Below, in pieces: positions 24,633 to 33,921 of a stretch of DNA of 64,000 nt (position 1 is the first letter of the stretch; each line of letters opens with the position of its first letter). This stretch comes from Phycisphaerales bacterium UBA3190 (lineage in GTDB: Bacteria; Planctomycetota; Phycisphaerae; Phycisphaerales; UBA1924): NCBI GenBank assembly GCA_002364005.1, contig DEXG01000030.1, forward strand, positions 21,106 to 85,105, written 5' to 3'. The notes below the pieces were generated by a model. The model was given only the letters and a program-made list of their open reading frames with translations. It searched no databases and had not been told where the DNA came from. The position numbers and the translations under genes are program-made.

Positions 24633-27600
24633 ATGTTACGCGTAAACCTGATCATCGCTGCCACCAGCCTCATGGTGACACCCGCGCTCGCACAGAGCAT
24701 CCGCCTCGGCCCGGTCCTCCAGGAGCACAGCCCCGACCACATGTGGGTCATGTGGGAAACCACCAGCAACACCCCGAGCATCATCGAATATGGCACCAGC
24801 CCAGCGCTCGGTCAGAGCGTGATGGGGGCCTCGGGCGCCAGCCAAGGCGGCGCCAGGATTCATCACACCCGCATCAGCAATCTCGATCCAGACACGGTCT
24901 ACTACTACCGCGTCGGATCGGGCGGAGCCATGAGCGATGTCCTCACCTTCCGCACCCCGCAACGGACAGAGGACGAAGGGGCGTTCCGATTCGCAGCACT
25001 CTCCGATACCCAGGGCGGCCCCATCTCGGACATGCACACCCAGACCATCAACGACGGGATCATCAAGTTCGTCCAGGAAAACTTCGGGCCAAACCTGCAC
25101 GACGAACTGGACTTCGTGATCCAGCCCGGCGACCTCGTCTCAACCGGTTCCGACTACCAGCAATGGAAAGACCAGTACTTCGACGAGACACAGAACCTCT
25201 ACCAGCATGTCCCGATCTACCCCGTCCCGGGTAATCACGAGCAGGACACGCACTGGTTCTTCGACTACTTCAAGCTCCCCGACAACGGCACTCCGGGCTA
25301 CGAAGAGCACTGGTGGTACAAGGACCACGGCAACATCCGACTCATCGGGCTCGACAGCAACACCAACTACCGCATCCAGCCCCAGCTCGACTGGCTCGAT
25401 GCCGTGCTCGCCGATGCGGCAACCAACAACGACATCGACTTTGTCTTCGCCCAGCTGCATCACCCGCACCTCTCCGGCATCTGGACGCCCGGCAACACCG
25501 CGTACACGGGGCAGGTCGTAGAGCGCATGGAGGCATTCTCCAACGCCACCGGAAAGCCCTCGATCCACTTCTTCGGCCACACCCACGCCTACGAACGCGG
25601 CCAGAGCAAGGATCACAACCACCTCTGGGTGAATGTGGCCGCGGGTGAGGGCGGCATCGACTACTGGGACCAGAGCGATGTCGACTACGACGAGTTCCAG
25701 CGCGTCTTCCCCGAGTGGGGATTCGTGATGATGGAGGTCGAAGCCGGCGACGATCCGCAGTTCCGGCTCCGGCGCATCAACCGCGGGAACAATGTCATCG
25801 ACCGTGATAACGAGGTCATGGATGACATCACCATCAGGCGATACAACGCACCGCCCGCGACACCTGCGCCAGTCGCACCCGCCCCGGGCACCATCGAACT
25901 CGATCCCGACCTCGTGCACCTGGCAGCATCCGCGTTCAGCGACCTCGATGGTGGTACACATCTTGAGAGTGAGTTCCAGCTCACCACCGTCGCCGGCGAT
26001 TACAGCGATCCCGTCAAGAGCGAGTGGATCCGCTTCGAGAACTGGGCCGCACCCGAGGGCGCAACCGGTCAGGCCGACGGCTACTACAGCGTCAACACCG
26101 TCGAAGACCCCGACATCAGCAAGGTCGACATGGAACTGCTGGAGGGCAACACCACCTACTTCTGGCGTGTCCGATACCGTGACTCCGGCCTTGGCTGGAG
26201 CGAGTGGTCATCCGAATCCTCATTCACCACCGGCCCCGCACCGACCGGGGCCTGCTGCTACCTCTATGGAATCTGCAATCAAAAACGCGAAAGCGTCTGC
26301 ATCGCAGACGGCGGCGAATGGCTCGGCCTCAACACCGACTGCAACGATTGCGCCGAGGTCGTGGTGGCATTTACCGAAAACTTCGACAGCGTCCCGCTCG
26401 GGCCCGGTGTCGATGAGGGCGGCACGGGCGATCAGGTCTGGACTTCGACGGCGCCGGGTGGGTGGCTTGTCGATCGCTCAGGTGTACCAGCTGGCGGCGT
26501 CACCGAGTGGCGGGGCTGGAACTTCGCCGCACCCGAATGGTGGGCCGATGTGACCGGCGATCAAGGACGCTCGGGCTTCACCCAGGCATCCGGTGCCGCC
26601 GCGATCGCCGATCCCGACGAGTGGGACGATGCCGCAAGAGACCCCGGCACCTTCAATAGCTGGCTCGAATCACCCACGATCGATGTGTCCATGCTCGAGC
26701 CGAGCAGCGCCAAACTGGCCTTCAGTTCCTCATGGCGCCCCGAGGTCAACCAAAGGGCAATGATCACCGCCTCATTCGACGGCGGCACCGAGATCGTACT
26801 GGCCGATTGGCAATCCCAGAGCGGCGAGAACTTCAAACCCGAGGCCATCAATGAAATGGTCGTGCTCGACCTGGCAATGCCACAGGGAGCGCAGCAGGTC
26901 GAGCTCCGGTTCGGGCTGCTCGATGCCGAAAACAACTGGTGGTGGGCGATCGACAACATCGTTGTCGTCGGGGAAGCAGCGGGGGACCGCATCACGCTGA
27001 TGAGCGAGGGCTTCGAGTCACTCCCCCTGGGATCGAGCATCGACGAGCCCGCCGCGGATGGGGTCTGGACCGAAACCCCGCCAGCGGGCTGGGAAGTCGA
27101 CGACTCGGGTGTCCCAAGCGTCGGCATCGCGGGCCAGGGCGTCACCGAGTGGGAGGGCTGGGCTTTCGCAGACCGCGACTGGTGGGTTGATGTCGCCGCC
27201 GATCAGGGAAGAAGCGAGTTCGTCTCAGCCAACGGCACAATCGCCATCGCCGACCCCGACGAGTGGGACGACCTCGGAGACCCCGAAGCACTCGGGCCAT
27301 TCAACGCAATGCTCCGCACCGGGCCCATCAGCGTCGCTTCGGCAAGAGCCCAGAGCGTTCGTGTAAGCTTCGATTCCAGCTGGCGCCCCGAAGATTCCCA
27401 GCGTGTCCAGGTCCGGGTGTCATTTGATGCCGGACCCCAGAGCGTGCTGCTCGACTGGCAGAGCATCGAGGGGGACCAGTACCACCCCGACATGACCAAC
27501 GAACGCGTGGTCCTCGATGTACCCAACCCCGCGGGTGCAATGGCCATGGAGTTGGAGTTCGCGATGCTCGATGCCGCCAATGACTGGTGGTGGGCCATCG

Positions 27601-27794
27601 ACAACCTCTACATCACCGCTACCTGTGCCGCTGAGTTCGGGGGAGACAGCGGTGCGCTCAACTTCTTCGATGTCTCCGCCTTCCTCGTGGCGTATCAGGA
27701 CCACGCACCCGAGGCCGATCTCAACGCCGACGCTGCATTCAACTTCTTCGATGTCCAGATCTTCCTGCAAGCATTCCTCAACGGCTGCGCCTAA
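24633..27794 (+). CDS. Secreted PAP-like phosphatase fused to two WWWAIDN modules and dockerin-like repeats
   Basis: The 1053-residue protein has a signal peptide ending PALAQ. A fibronectin-III-like PAP N-domain (about 22-110) is followed by a metallophosphoesterase domain (about 115-395) with LSDTQGG, QPGDLV, VPGNHEQ, QLHHPH and FGHTHAYER. A second FN3-like segment (about 420-530) precedes a Cys-rich GACC...C...GGEW...C knot common in these bacteria. Two copies of the WWWAIDN module follow (nt about 26358-26975 and 26991-27620), then two FFDV dockerin-like repeats ending NGCA. The ATG at 24633 fits the signal peptide; the far longer upstream frame is a shadow. It links the unknown module directly to phosphate-ester hydrolysis. 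Confidence 0.8.
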   Translation: MLRVNLIIAATSLMVTPALAQSIRLGPVLQEHSPDHMWVMWETTSNTPSIIEYGTSPALGQSVMGASGASQGGARIHHTRISNLDPDTVYYYRVGSGGAMSDVLTFRTPQRTEDEGAFRFAALSDTQGGPISDMHTQTINDGIIKFVQENFGPNLHDELDFVIQPGDLVSTGSDYQQWKDQYFDETQNLYQHVPIYPVPGNHEQDTHWFFDYFKLPDNGTPGYEEHWWYKDHGNIRLIGLDSNTNYRIQPQLDWLDAVLADAATNNDIDFVFAQLHHPHLSGIWTPGNTAYTGQVVERMEAFSNATGKPSIHFFGHTHAYERGQSKDHNHLWVNVAAGEGGIDYWDQSDVDYDEFQRVFPEWGFVMMEVEAGDDPQFRLRRINRGNNVIDRDNEVMDDITIRRYNAPPATPAPVAPAPGTIELDPDLVHLAASAFSDLDGGTHLESEFQLTTVAGDYSDPVKSEWIRFENWAAPEGATGQADGYYSVNTVEDPDISKVDMELLEGNTTYFWRVRYRDSGLGWSEWSSESSFTTGPAPTGACCYLYGICNQKRESVCIADGGEWLGLNTDCNDCAEVVVAFTENFDSVPLGPGVDEGGTGDQVWTSTAPGGWLVDRSGVPAGGVTEWRGWNFAAPEWWADVTGDQGRSGFTQASGAAAIADPDEWDDAARDPGTFNSWLESPTIDVSMLEPSSAKLAFSSSWRPEVNQRAMITASFDGGTEIVLADWQSQSGENFKPEAINEMVVLDLAMPQGAQQVELRFGLLDAENNWWWAIDNIVVVGEAAGDRITLMSEGFESLPLGSSIDEPAADGVWTETPPAGWEVDDSGVPSVGIAGQGVTEWEGWAFADRDWWVDVAADQGRSEFVSANGTIAIADPDEWDDLGDPEALGPFNAMLRTGPISVASARAQSVRVSFDSSWRPEDSQRVQVRVSFDAGPQSVLLDWQSIEGDQYHPDMTNERVVLDVPNPAGAMAMELEFAMLDAANDWWWAIDNLYITATCAAEFGGDSGALNFFDVSAFLVAYQDHAPEADLNADAAFNFFDVQIFLQAFLNGCA

Positions 27795-27830
27795 GCACCG
27801 ACCACCCACACACCATCCAAGGAACGCACC

Positions 27831-29447
27831 ATGCGCACCCTTATCGCCCTCCTGCTCGCCATCTTGAGCAGTCACACGCTCGCCTCAGAATCCCAGCAGC
27901 CCGTCCGCACGGTCATCATCATCGGTGTCGACGGCCTGAGCCCACGCGGCGTCGACGAGGGCCTCACCCCCAGCATGAACCGGATCATCGGGCAGGGCTC
28001 CTTTAGCTTCCACGCTCGTGGCGTACTCCCGACCTCATCCTCGCCCAACTGGGCCTCGATGATCATGGGGGCCAGCCCATCCCAGCACGGGGTCACCTCG
28101 AACGACTGGCGACTCAGGAGCCGCTCGATCATGCCCTCAAAGGAAGGCGCCGAAGGACGGTTCCCGAGCATATTCTCCGAGCTTCGCCGTCAGCGCCCGA
28201 ATGCCAAGATCGCCGTCGTCTACGACTGGGGCGGCTTTGGTGAGCTCTTCGACCATTCGGTCGTCGATGTCAACGCCAACACCGAGGGCCCAGAGCGGAC
28301 CATGCTGCGGGCCGTCGAAGAGTTTAAGTACAACCGTCCCGACCTGCTCTTCGTTCACATTGATCATGTCGACGGTGCCGGGCACGGCACGGGCTGGCAC
28401 ACACCCAAGTACTTCGAAGCCGTCAAACGAGCCGACGACCGAATTACCGAGATGATCGAGGCCATCGATGAGGCACGGGCATGGGACAGCACCGTTCTCA
28501 TCGTCACCTCCGACCACGGCGGCGTGGGCAAGTCCCACGGCGGGCAGAGCATGGACGAGCTGGAAATCCCATGGATCATCGCCGGTGCCGGGATCGCCAA
28601 CGGGCGTGAGATCAACCGCGACATCAACACCTACGACACCGCCTGCACCGCCGCCTACCTGCTTGGTCTCACCCAGCACCCCTCCTGGATCGGTCGACCC
28701 GTGACCGAAGCCATGATCAGCGGCCCCCGCGCCGGCTGGGTCGACAGCGCCTACCTCCCCGCCCCCAGAATCAGCCCCCCCGGCGCGCTGATGGCCCGCG
28801 ATGAGGTCGTCGTCGAACTCAGCTGCGAAATCCCCGGGGCAGACATCACCTACACACTCGACGGCAGCGAGCCGACCAAGCACTCAGCCGTCTACGCACA
28901 ACCGATCCTGATCCGCGACACAACAACGATCAGGGCCCGCGCTTTCATGCGTGGGCGTGAGAGCCGGGTTTCAAGCGACACCTACCGCCTCCTCCGCTCG
29001 GACGCACCACGCAATGTCCGCTTTGAATACTTCGAGGCACCCGAGGGCAAGCCGCGATGGGAATTGCTCCCCGATTTCCGCACACTCACACCGACCCGCA
29101 CCGGGATGTGCCCCGAGATCGGCCTGGCCACCATCGAGAAGCGGGAAGATCAGTACGCCATCCGGTTCACCACCCAGCTCCGCGTCGATCAGGCGGGCAC
29201 CTACATGCTCCACCTCAAGTCTGACGACGGCTCACGCCTCAAGGTCGGGCGTCGAACCATCATCGACAATGACGGCTCACACGGCCCGATCGAAGAGTCG
29301 GGCAGCATCGACCTCTCCGCCGGGCTCCACACCATCATCGTCGAATATTTCGAAGACCACGGCGGCGAGTCCCTCGACCTGGCCATCACCGGCCCTGACA
29401 AGATCCGCCTCCCCGTGTCGTTCGACCGATTCGTGGCGCCCGAGTAA
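27831..29447 (+). CDS. Secreted alkaline-phosphatase-superfamily hydrolase with CHB_HEX_C and PA14 domains
   Basis: The 538-residue exported protein has a signal peptide ending HTLAS. The catalytic domain (about 25-290) resembles type I phosphodiesterase/nucleotide pyrophosphatases: IIGVDGLSPRG (metal Asp), PTSSSPNWASMIMG with the nucleophile region, HIDHVDGAGHGTGW and TSDHGGVGKSHGG supply the metal ligands. A chitobiase-C-terminal-like Ig domain follows (about 320-385, ADITYTLDGSEPT), then a PA14-like domain (about 395-538, LHLKSDDGSRLKVG). An AAGGA site lies just before the ATG. It stands 36 nt after the phosphatase-module gene and fits a phosphoester or phosphonoester scavenging role; the substrate is unknown. 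Confidence 0.75.
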   Translation: MRTLIALLLAILSSHTLASESQQPVRTVIIIGVDGLSPRGVDEGLTPSMNRIIGQGSFSFHARGVLPTSSSPNWASMIMGASPSQHGVTSNDWRLRSRSIMPSKEGAEGRFPSIFSELRRQRPNAKIAVVYDWGGFGELFDHSVVDVNANTEGPERTMLRAVEEFKYNRPDLLFVHIDHVDGAGHGTGWHTPKYFEAVKRADDRITEMIEAIDEARAWDSTVLIVTSDHGGVGKSHGGQSMDELEIPWIIAGAGIANGREINRDINTYDTACTAAYLLGLTQHPSWIGRPVTEAMISGPRAGWVDSAYLPAPRISPPGALMARDEVVVELSCEIPGADITYTLDGSEPTKHSAVYAQPILIRDTTTIRARAFMRGRESRVSSDTYRLLRSDAPRNVRFEYFEAPEGKPRWELLPDFRTLTPTRTGMCPEIGLATIEKREDQYAIRFTTQLRVDQAGTYMLHLKSDDGSRLKVGRRTIIDNDGSHGPIEESGSIDLSAGLHTIIVEYFEDHGGESLDLAITGPDKIRLPVSFDRFVAPE

Positions 29448-29491
29448 GCACAGATCGGGCACCGTCCCGACCCGAGAAAGGATCGGCGATC

Positions 29492-30835
29492 ATGAACGCC
29501 ATCGCTTCCATCTTCACCCGGGACGAGCGAGAACGCTGCCACAGCGTCTTCCCCGCCGGGTCCAACGGTGAGTTCGATTTCCCACCCGAACTCACCGTCG
29601 TCGTCGAACGAGGCGAGGGGCCGTACCTCTGCGATACAGATGGAAATCGGTTCGTTGACTTCTCGATGGGCTGGGGATCGGTGCTCGTCGGGCACGCCAA
29701 CGAACGCGTCGTCAAGGCCGCGACGGCTCAGGCAGCGCTTGGCACCAACTTCGCATGTGTGAACCGACGATCGCTCGAACTCGCAGAACGCATTCTCGAA
29801 ATCAGCCCCGCGTGCGAACAGGTCCGCTACTGCGCCTCGGGCACCGAGGCTACGCACTACTGCGGGCGGATCGCTCGCGCCGCAACCGGACGCGAGAAGA
29901 TTCTCAAGTTCGAGGGCGCATACCACGGCGCGAATGACCTCGGCGTCACGAGTCTCTTCCCCGATCAGCTCCGCCCGTTCCCCAGCTCCGAGCGATCATG
30001 CCACGGCACCACCCAACACGCCGCCGAGCAGATCCTGGTCGCACCGTTCAATGACCTGGAAACGACCGCGGCCATCCTCCGGGCCCACGCCGACGAGCTG
30101 GCCGCGGTCATCGTCGAGCCGTTCCACCGCTGCCTGTCCCCCAAAGAAGGGTTCCTACAGGGCCTCCGCCGCCTATGCGACCAGCATGGCATCGTCCTGA
30201 TCTTCGATGAGGTCGTGACCGGGTTCCGCTTCGCCTTCGGTGGCGCACAGCAGTACTACGCCGTCACCCCCGACATGGTCGCCTACGGCAAAGCACTCGG
30301 CGGCGGCTTCCCCATCGGAATGTTCGGTGGCAAACGCGAACTGATGCAAGTGGTCGAAGAACACCGGCTCAACAAAGAGCCCTATGTCTGGACCGCCTCG
30401 ACACTCGGGGGAAACCCTGTCACCTGCGCCGCCGCATGGGCGGCCCTCGACCATCTCGAACGACCCGGCACATACGAGCACCTCCACGAACTCGGTGCGT
30501 ACCTCCGCGAGGGGCTCAAAGTCGCCATGCAGGACCTCAATGTCCATGGGCAGGTCATCGGCGACGGCCCACTCGCACAGTTCATCTTCTCGCCCGAACC
30601 TGTCACCGACTACCGCTCGACACGAGCAGGCGATCGAAACAAAGCCCGGCGGATCCTGCTGGCATTGATCCGGCGTGGTGTCTTCCTCAACCCCATGGGC
30701 ACCAAGCTCTACCTGAGCACCGAACACACCGAGGAACACTGCGACATGATCCTCGATGCGTTCCGTGCCGCGTTGCAACACGACCGGGGGAACGAACCAA
30801 GCGGTGGAAGGACCCATGTGTTTGATCATGGTTAA
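29492..30835 (+). CDS. Class III aminotransferase, glutamate-1-semialdehyde aminomutase-like
   Basis: The 447-residue cytoplasmic PLP enzyme has a HemL-like layout: ASGTEATHY, EGAYHGANDLG, LIFDEVVTGFRFAFGG and the Schiff-base lysine K267 in YGKALGGGFPIG. It lies between a secreted phosphohydrolase gene and phnCDE, all plus strand with gaps of 44 and 81 nt. An AAAGGA site precedes the ATG. True HemL is usually not placed like this, so a transaminase for an aminophosphonate or another amino compound released outside the cell is more likely. Its substrate cannot be read from the sequence. Confidence 0.7.
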   Translation: MNAIASIFTRDERERCHSVFPAGSNGEFDFPPELTVVVERGEGPYLCDTDGNRFVDFSMGWGSVLVGHANERVVKAATAQAALGTNFACVNRRSLELAERILEISPACEQVRYCASGTEATHYCGRIARAATGREKILKFEGAYHGANDLGVTSLFPDQLRPFPSSERSCHGTTQHAAEQILVAPFNDLETTAAILRAHADELAAVIVEPFHRCLSPKEGFLQGLRRLCDQHGIVLIFDEVVTGFRFAFGGAQQYYAVTPDMVAYGKALGGGFPIGMFGGKRELMQVVEEHRLNKEPYVWTASTLGGNPVTCAAAWAALDHLERPGTYEHLHELGAYLREGLKVAMQDLNVHGQVIGDGPLAQFIFSPEPVTDYRSTRAGDRNKARRILLALIRRGVFLNPMGTKLYLSTEHTEEHCDMILDAFRAALQHDRGNEPSGGRTHVFDHG

Positions 30836-30850
30836 GAGCGCTGATCGGCT

Positions 30851-30893
30851 CTGTCATCACCACCTCGTCACGGTACTGTCACATGCCTGTGAC
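30851..30893 (+). promoter_or_regulatory. Pho-box-like direct repeats upstream of phnC
   Basis: CTGTCAT at 30851 is followed by three units in 11-bp register: TCGTCAC (30865), CTGTCAC (30876) and CTGTGAC (30887). Repeats of CTGTCAT every 11 bp are the PhoB recognition pattern. The site ends about 24 nt before the phnC start. GTCAC and GTGAC inside it also form a short inverted repeat. The regulator is inferred. Confidence 0.6.
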
Positions 30894-30916
30894 CGCCCGT
30901 TTCAGGGGCTGCTCAA

Positions 30917-31801
30917 GTGACACAAGCAAGATTGGATGCAGGGAAGATGACGCCGGTTCTCAAAGCAACAGGGCTGGGCATGACCTACGCGGGTCAGTTT
31001 GTAGCATTGCGTGATCTCAGCATCGAAATCCAGGCGCGGGAACGCATCGCCGTCATCGGTCGATCCGGCGCGGGCAAGAGCACCTTCCTCCGCCTCTGCA
31101 ACCGCCTGCTCACCCCGACCGAGGGTAGGCTGCAGCTCGATGCCCAGGACATCACCCACGCCCAAGGCCGCGAACTCCGCATGGTGCGCCGACGCGTCGG
31201 CATGGTCTTCCAGCAGTTCAACCTCGTCTCACGCCTGACCGTGCTCGACAATGTGCTCATCGGCACCTTGGGCAATCGTCGCGGCCTGGCGTTGCTCCCC
31301 TCGCTCTGGAGACAGTTCAGCGCCGAGGATCGCGCATGGGCCTTGCACTGCCTGCGTGAAGTTGAAATCGAGCACCTGGCCATGAAGCGAGCGACTGAAC
31401 TCTCTGGCGGGCAGCAGCAACGCGTCGCCATCGCCCGACTCTTGGCCCAACGAGCCGATGTCATCCTCGCCGACGAGCCCATCGCCTCACTCGACCCACG
31501 CAGCGCCGAGCAGGTCATGAACATACTGAGCATGATCAACGAAACCCACGGCGTCGCCGTCATCACCAACCTTCATCAGGTCGATGTCGCCACCAGCTTC
31601 GCCCACCGCATCGTCGGACTCCGCGAGGGTGTCATGGTCATGGACACCACCGCCGACAAACTCGACGACACCCTCCTCGAACACCTCTACGGGGATCAAC
31701 TCAGCGAAGCCCAGGTTGAGACCAAACCACACACAGAAGCGATCCACGACGAATCACACGGGAGAATGAATCATGCGGCTGTCCCTCAAGCTGTTCTCTA
31801 A
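30917..31801 (+). CDS. phnC: Phosphonate ABC transporter ATP-binding protein
   Basis: The 294-residue ATPase has Walker A GRSGAGKST (48-56), the Q-loop region VFQQFNLV, signature LSGGQQQR and Walker B VILADEPIASLDP. The ITNLHQVDVATSFAHRIVGL stretch is typical of PhnC. It starts with GTG; an AGGGG site lies 8 nt upstream, better than for the internal ATG at 30947. The C-terminal end overlaps phnD by 29 nt. With PhnD and PhnE it makes an importer for phosphonates (or phosphite/phosphate analogues). Confidence 0.9.
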   Translation: MTQARLDAGKMTPVLKATGLGMTYAGQFVALRDLSIEIQARERIAVIGRSGAGKSTFLRLCNRLLTPTEGRLQLDAQDITHAQGRELRMVRRRVGMVFQQFNLVSRLTVLDNVLIGTLGNRRGLALLPSLWRQFSAEDRAWALHCLREVEIEHLAMKRATELSGGQQQRVAIARLLAQRADVILADEPIASLDPRSAEQVMNILSMINETHGVAVITNLHQVDVATSFAHRIVGLREGVMVMDTTADKLDDTLLEHLYGDQLSEAQVETKPHTEAIHDESHGRMNHAAVPQAVL

Positions 31802-32714
31802 GCTCGCAATCATCACCGCCCTCTGCATCTGGCAGGCCGGCTGCGCCGATTCAGACGCGTCCCAAACCCAGGGCGATGCCCAGCAATCCAACGAGATGGC
31901 AAACCAGACCCCCGCCGAGCAGGGACCGATCCGCTTCGGGCTCGTTCCCTCCGAGGGCGGAACCGACATCGTTGAACGCTTCAAGCCCATGATCACACAA
32001 CTCGAGCAAGAACTCGGGAGACCCGTCGAAGCATTCAGCGCCACCGAATACCTCGGCATCATCACCGCGATGCAAAACAAACAGGTCGATCTGGTCTACC
32101 TGGGCCCAAAGAGCTATGTCGAAGCCAGCCGGATCGCCGGGGCGGTCGCCATCGTCAAAGAACTCAACCTCGAGGGCCTCGAGGGATACTTCGGCATCAT
32201 CATCACCAATAAGAGCACCGGGATCAAAACCCTCGCCGACGCCAAGGGCCACAGCTTCGGCTTCACAACCCCGAACTCAACCTCGGGCTACCTCATCCCC
32301 GCCATCGGCATCGTGGATGAAACCGGCATGCCAGCCGAAGCTTACTTCAGCCAGGTCCAGTACACCGGAACCCACGGCAACGCCGTCCGGGCGGTCCTCG
32401 CAGGCGATCTGGAAGTCGCCGCGACCAACACGCTCGACCTCCGCGCCATGGAGCGGGCAGGGCTCGACGCGTCCGAACTCGTCGAGATCTGGCGCAGCCC
32501 CATCATCCCCGCCAGCCTGATCGCCGTACGAGATGACCTGCCAATGGAGTTCCGCGATCAGGTCACCGAGGCACTGGTCAAGCTCAACGAAGATCACCAG
32601 GCCATGGAAACCATGTCTCGCGGCGGGTTCGTCCCGGCAACCGACGAAGAGTACGACATCATCCGTGTGCTCGAGCAGCGCAAAGCAGAAATGGCTGCCG
32701 CAAGCGATGGCTGA
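31773..32714 (+). CDS. phnD: Phosphonate-binding lipoprotein
   Basis: The 313-residue solute-binding protein has a lipoprotein signal with lipobox QAGC (C24), so it is anchored to a membrane after export. The mature domain has FGLVPSEGG, VDLVYLGPKSY and FTTPNSTSGYLIP; the NSTSGY loop is the ligand-phosphonate binding signature of PhnD-like proteins. It overlaps phnC and phnE, confirming a phnCDE operon. Confidence 0.9.
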   Translation: MRLSLKLFSKLAIITALCIWQAGCADSDASQTQGDAQQSNEMANQTPAEQGPIRFGLVPSEGGTDIVERFKPMITQLEQELGRPVEAFSATEYLGIITAMQNKQVDLVYLGPKSYVEASRIAGAVAIVKELNLEGLEGYFGIIITNKSTGIKTLADAKGHSFGFTTPNSTSGYLIPAIGIVDETGMPAEAYFSQVQYTGTHGNAVRAVLAGDLEVAATNTLDLRAMERAGLDASELVEIWRSPIIPASLIAVRDDLPMEFRDQVTEALVKLNEDHQAMETMSRGGFVPATDEEYDIIRVLEQRKAEMAAASDG

Positions 32715-33921
32715 ATCCATAAGCCCAAAACGCCCCGCCCCCGTCTGGCGATTCGCGATCCCCCTGCTCGTGCTGCTCGCCCTGACGCTGCTCCTGAGCT
32801 TGGCGTCGGGCATGAACCCCGGCACCGCCCTTGCAATCGCCGCGGTGGGGGCTGGCATCGCCTCAGTCTTCACCGTGCCCAAGTTCGCCGCCCCCCTGCT
32901 CATCCTTGCCGTCCTCACCTGGTCCGCCCAGAAGAGTGACCTGAGCCCGATCACCCTGTTCGAGAACCGCAGCCGCGCGGGAGAATACCTCTTCGGGCGA
33001 TCGCTCTCAGAAGAAGAACACCAACGCGTCTACGACCAGGCCCAGCGCACCACACGCCTGAGCCTGCGTTCCGAAGCCGAGCAGCAGGTGCTCAAGGACC
33101 TGGGGCTGAATCGAAACGACCCGAGGCCCGAAGACTTCGACCTACTCGTCGATCAGCGCGCGGTCTTGCTCCGTTCCTCGCTCACCGATGAAGAGTGGGA
33201 GCGCCGCATCGGCCGATCTGCCAGCCGAGCCGCCCACGAGCGACGGGGCGGGTTCTTCCCGATCGAAACGAGCAAAGACTCGATCATGCTCTACCTCGAC
33301 GCGACACTCGAGACCATCGCCATCGCCATCTGGGGCACGCTCATCGCCTTCGTCTTCGCTCTTCCATTCTCCCTGCTCGCCTCCAAGCGATCCCTCAGCA
33401 TCCTCTCCACGGGCACCTCCGTCTTCCACCTGATGTTCAGGCGACTGGGCACCTTCCTCACCCGGCGCGGGTTTGATTCCTGCCGCGGGTTCAATGAGTT
33501 CGTGCTCGCGCTGATCTTCGTCGCTGTCATCGGGCTCGGCCCATTCGCCGGCGTCCTCGCATTGGCCGTACATACCTTCGGCGTCCTGGGCAAGGTCTTC
33601 GCAGACGCCATCGACACCATCCGCCAGGGCGAGGTCGAGGGTGTGCTCGCCAGCGGATCACCTTCGCCCCATGTCATCTCCTACGCCGTGCTCCCGCAGG
33701 TCTTCCCGATCGTGATCAGCCAGACCCTGCTGCGATTCGAGAGCAATGTCCGATCCGCCTCCGTGCTCGGACTCGTCGGCGCAGGCGGCGTCGGCTTCCT
33801 GATCGACGCCAAACTCAAGTCGTACCAGTTTCAGGAAGTCGCCACGATCATGCTGATCATCATCGTGCTGGTCACGGTCATCGATTTCGGTTGCTCGTGG
33901 ATCGTCAGACGCTTTGTCTGA
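32707..33921 (+). CDS. phnE: Phosphonate ABC transporter permease with long N-terminal extension
   Basis: The C-terminal part, about residues 195-404, is a usual PhnE permease with several membrane helices and the EAA-like loop EVEGVLASGSPSPHVISYAVLPQVFP. The protein is 404 residues, well above the usual approximately 260-280. The extra N-terminus has two or three hydrophobic segments (about 14-75) and a charged, helical soluble stretch (about 80-185). The ATG at 32707 overlaps the phnD stop by 8 nt. The 3' end overlaps the convergent oxidase gene by 17 nt. Confidence 0.85.
   Translation: MAESISPKRPAPVWRFAIPLLVLLALTLLLSLASGMNPGTALAIAAVGAGIASVFTVPKFAAPLLILAVLTWSAQKSDLSPITLFENRSRAGEYLFGRSLSEEEHQRVYDQAQRTTRLSLRSEAEQQVLKDLGLNRNDPRPEDFDLLVDQRAVLLRSSLTDEEWERRIGRSASRAAHERRGGFFPIETSKDSIMLYLDATLETIAIAIWGTLIAFVFALPFSLLASKRSLSILSTGTSVFHLMFRRLGTFLTRRGFDSCRGFNEFVLALIFVAVIGLGPFAGVLALAVHTFGVLGKVFADAIDTIRQGEVEGVLASGSPSPHVISYAVLPQVFPIVISQTLLRFESNVRSASVLGLVGAGGVGFLIDAKLKSYQFQEVATIMLIIIVLVTVIDFGCSWIVRRFV

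Noticed and set aside
29492..30835. Plain hemL (glutamate-1-semialdehyde aminomutase)
   Set aside because: The fold is the same, but placement between phosphohydrolase and phnCDE genes argues against heme synthesis; kept as an unassigned class III aminotransferase.
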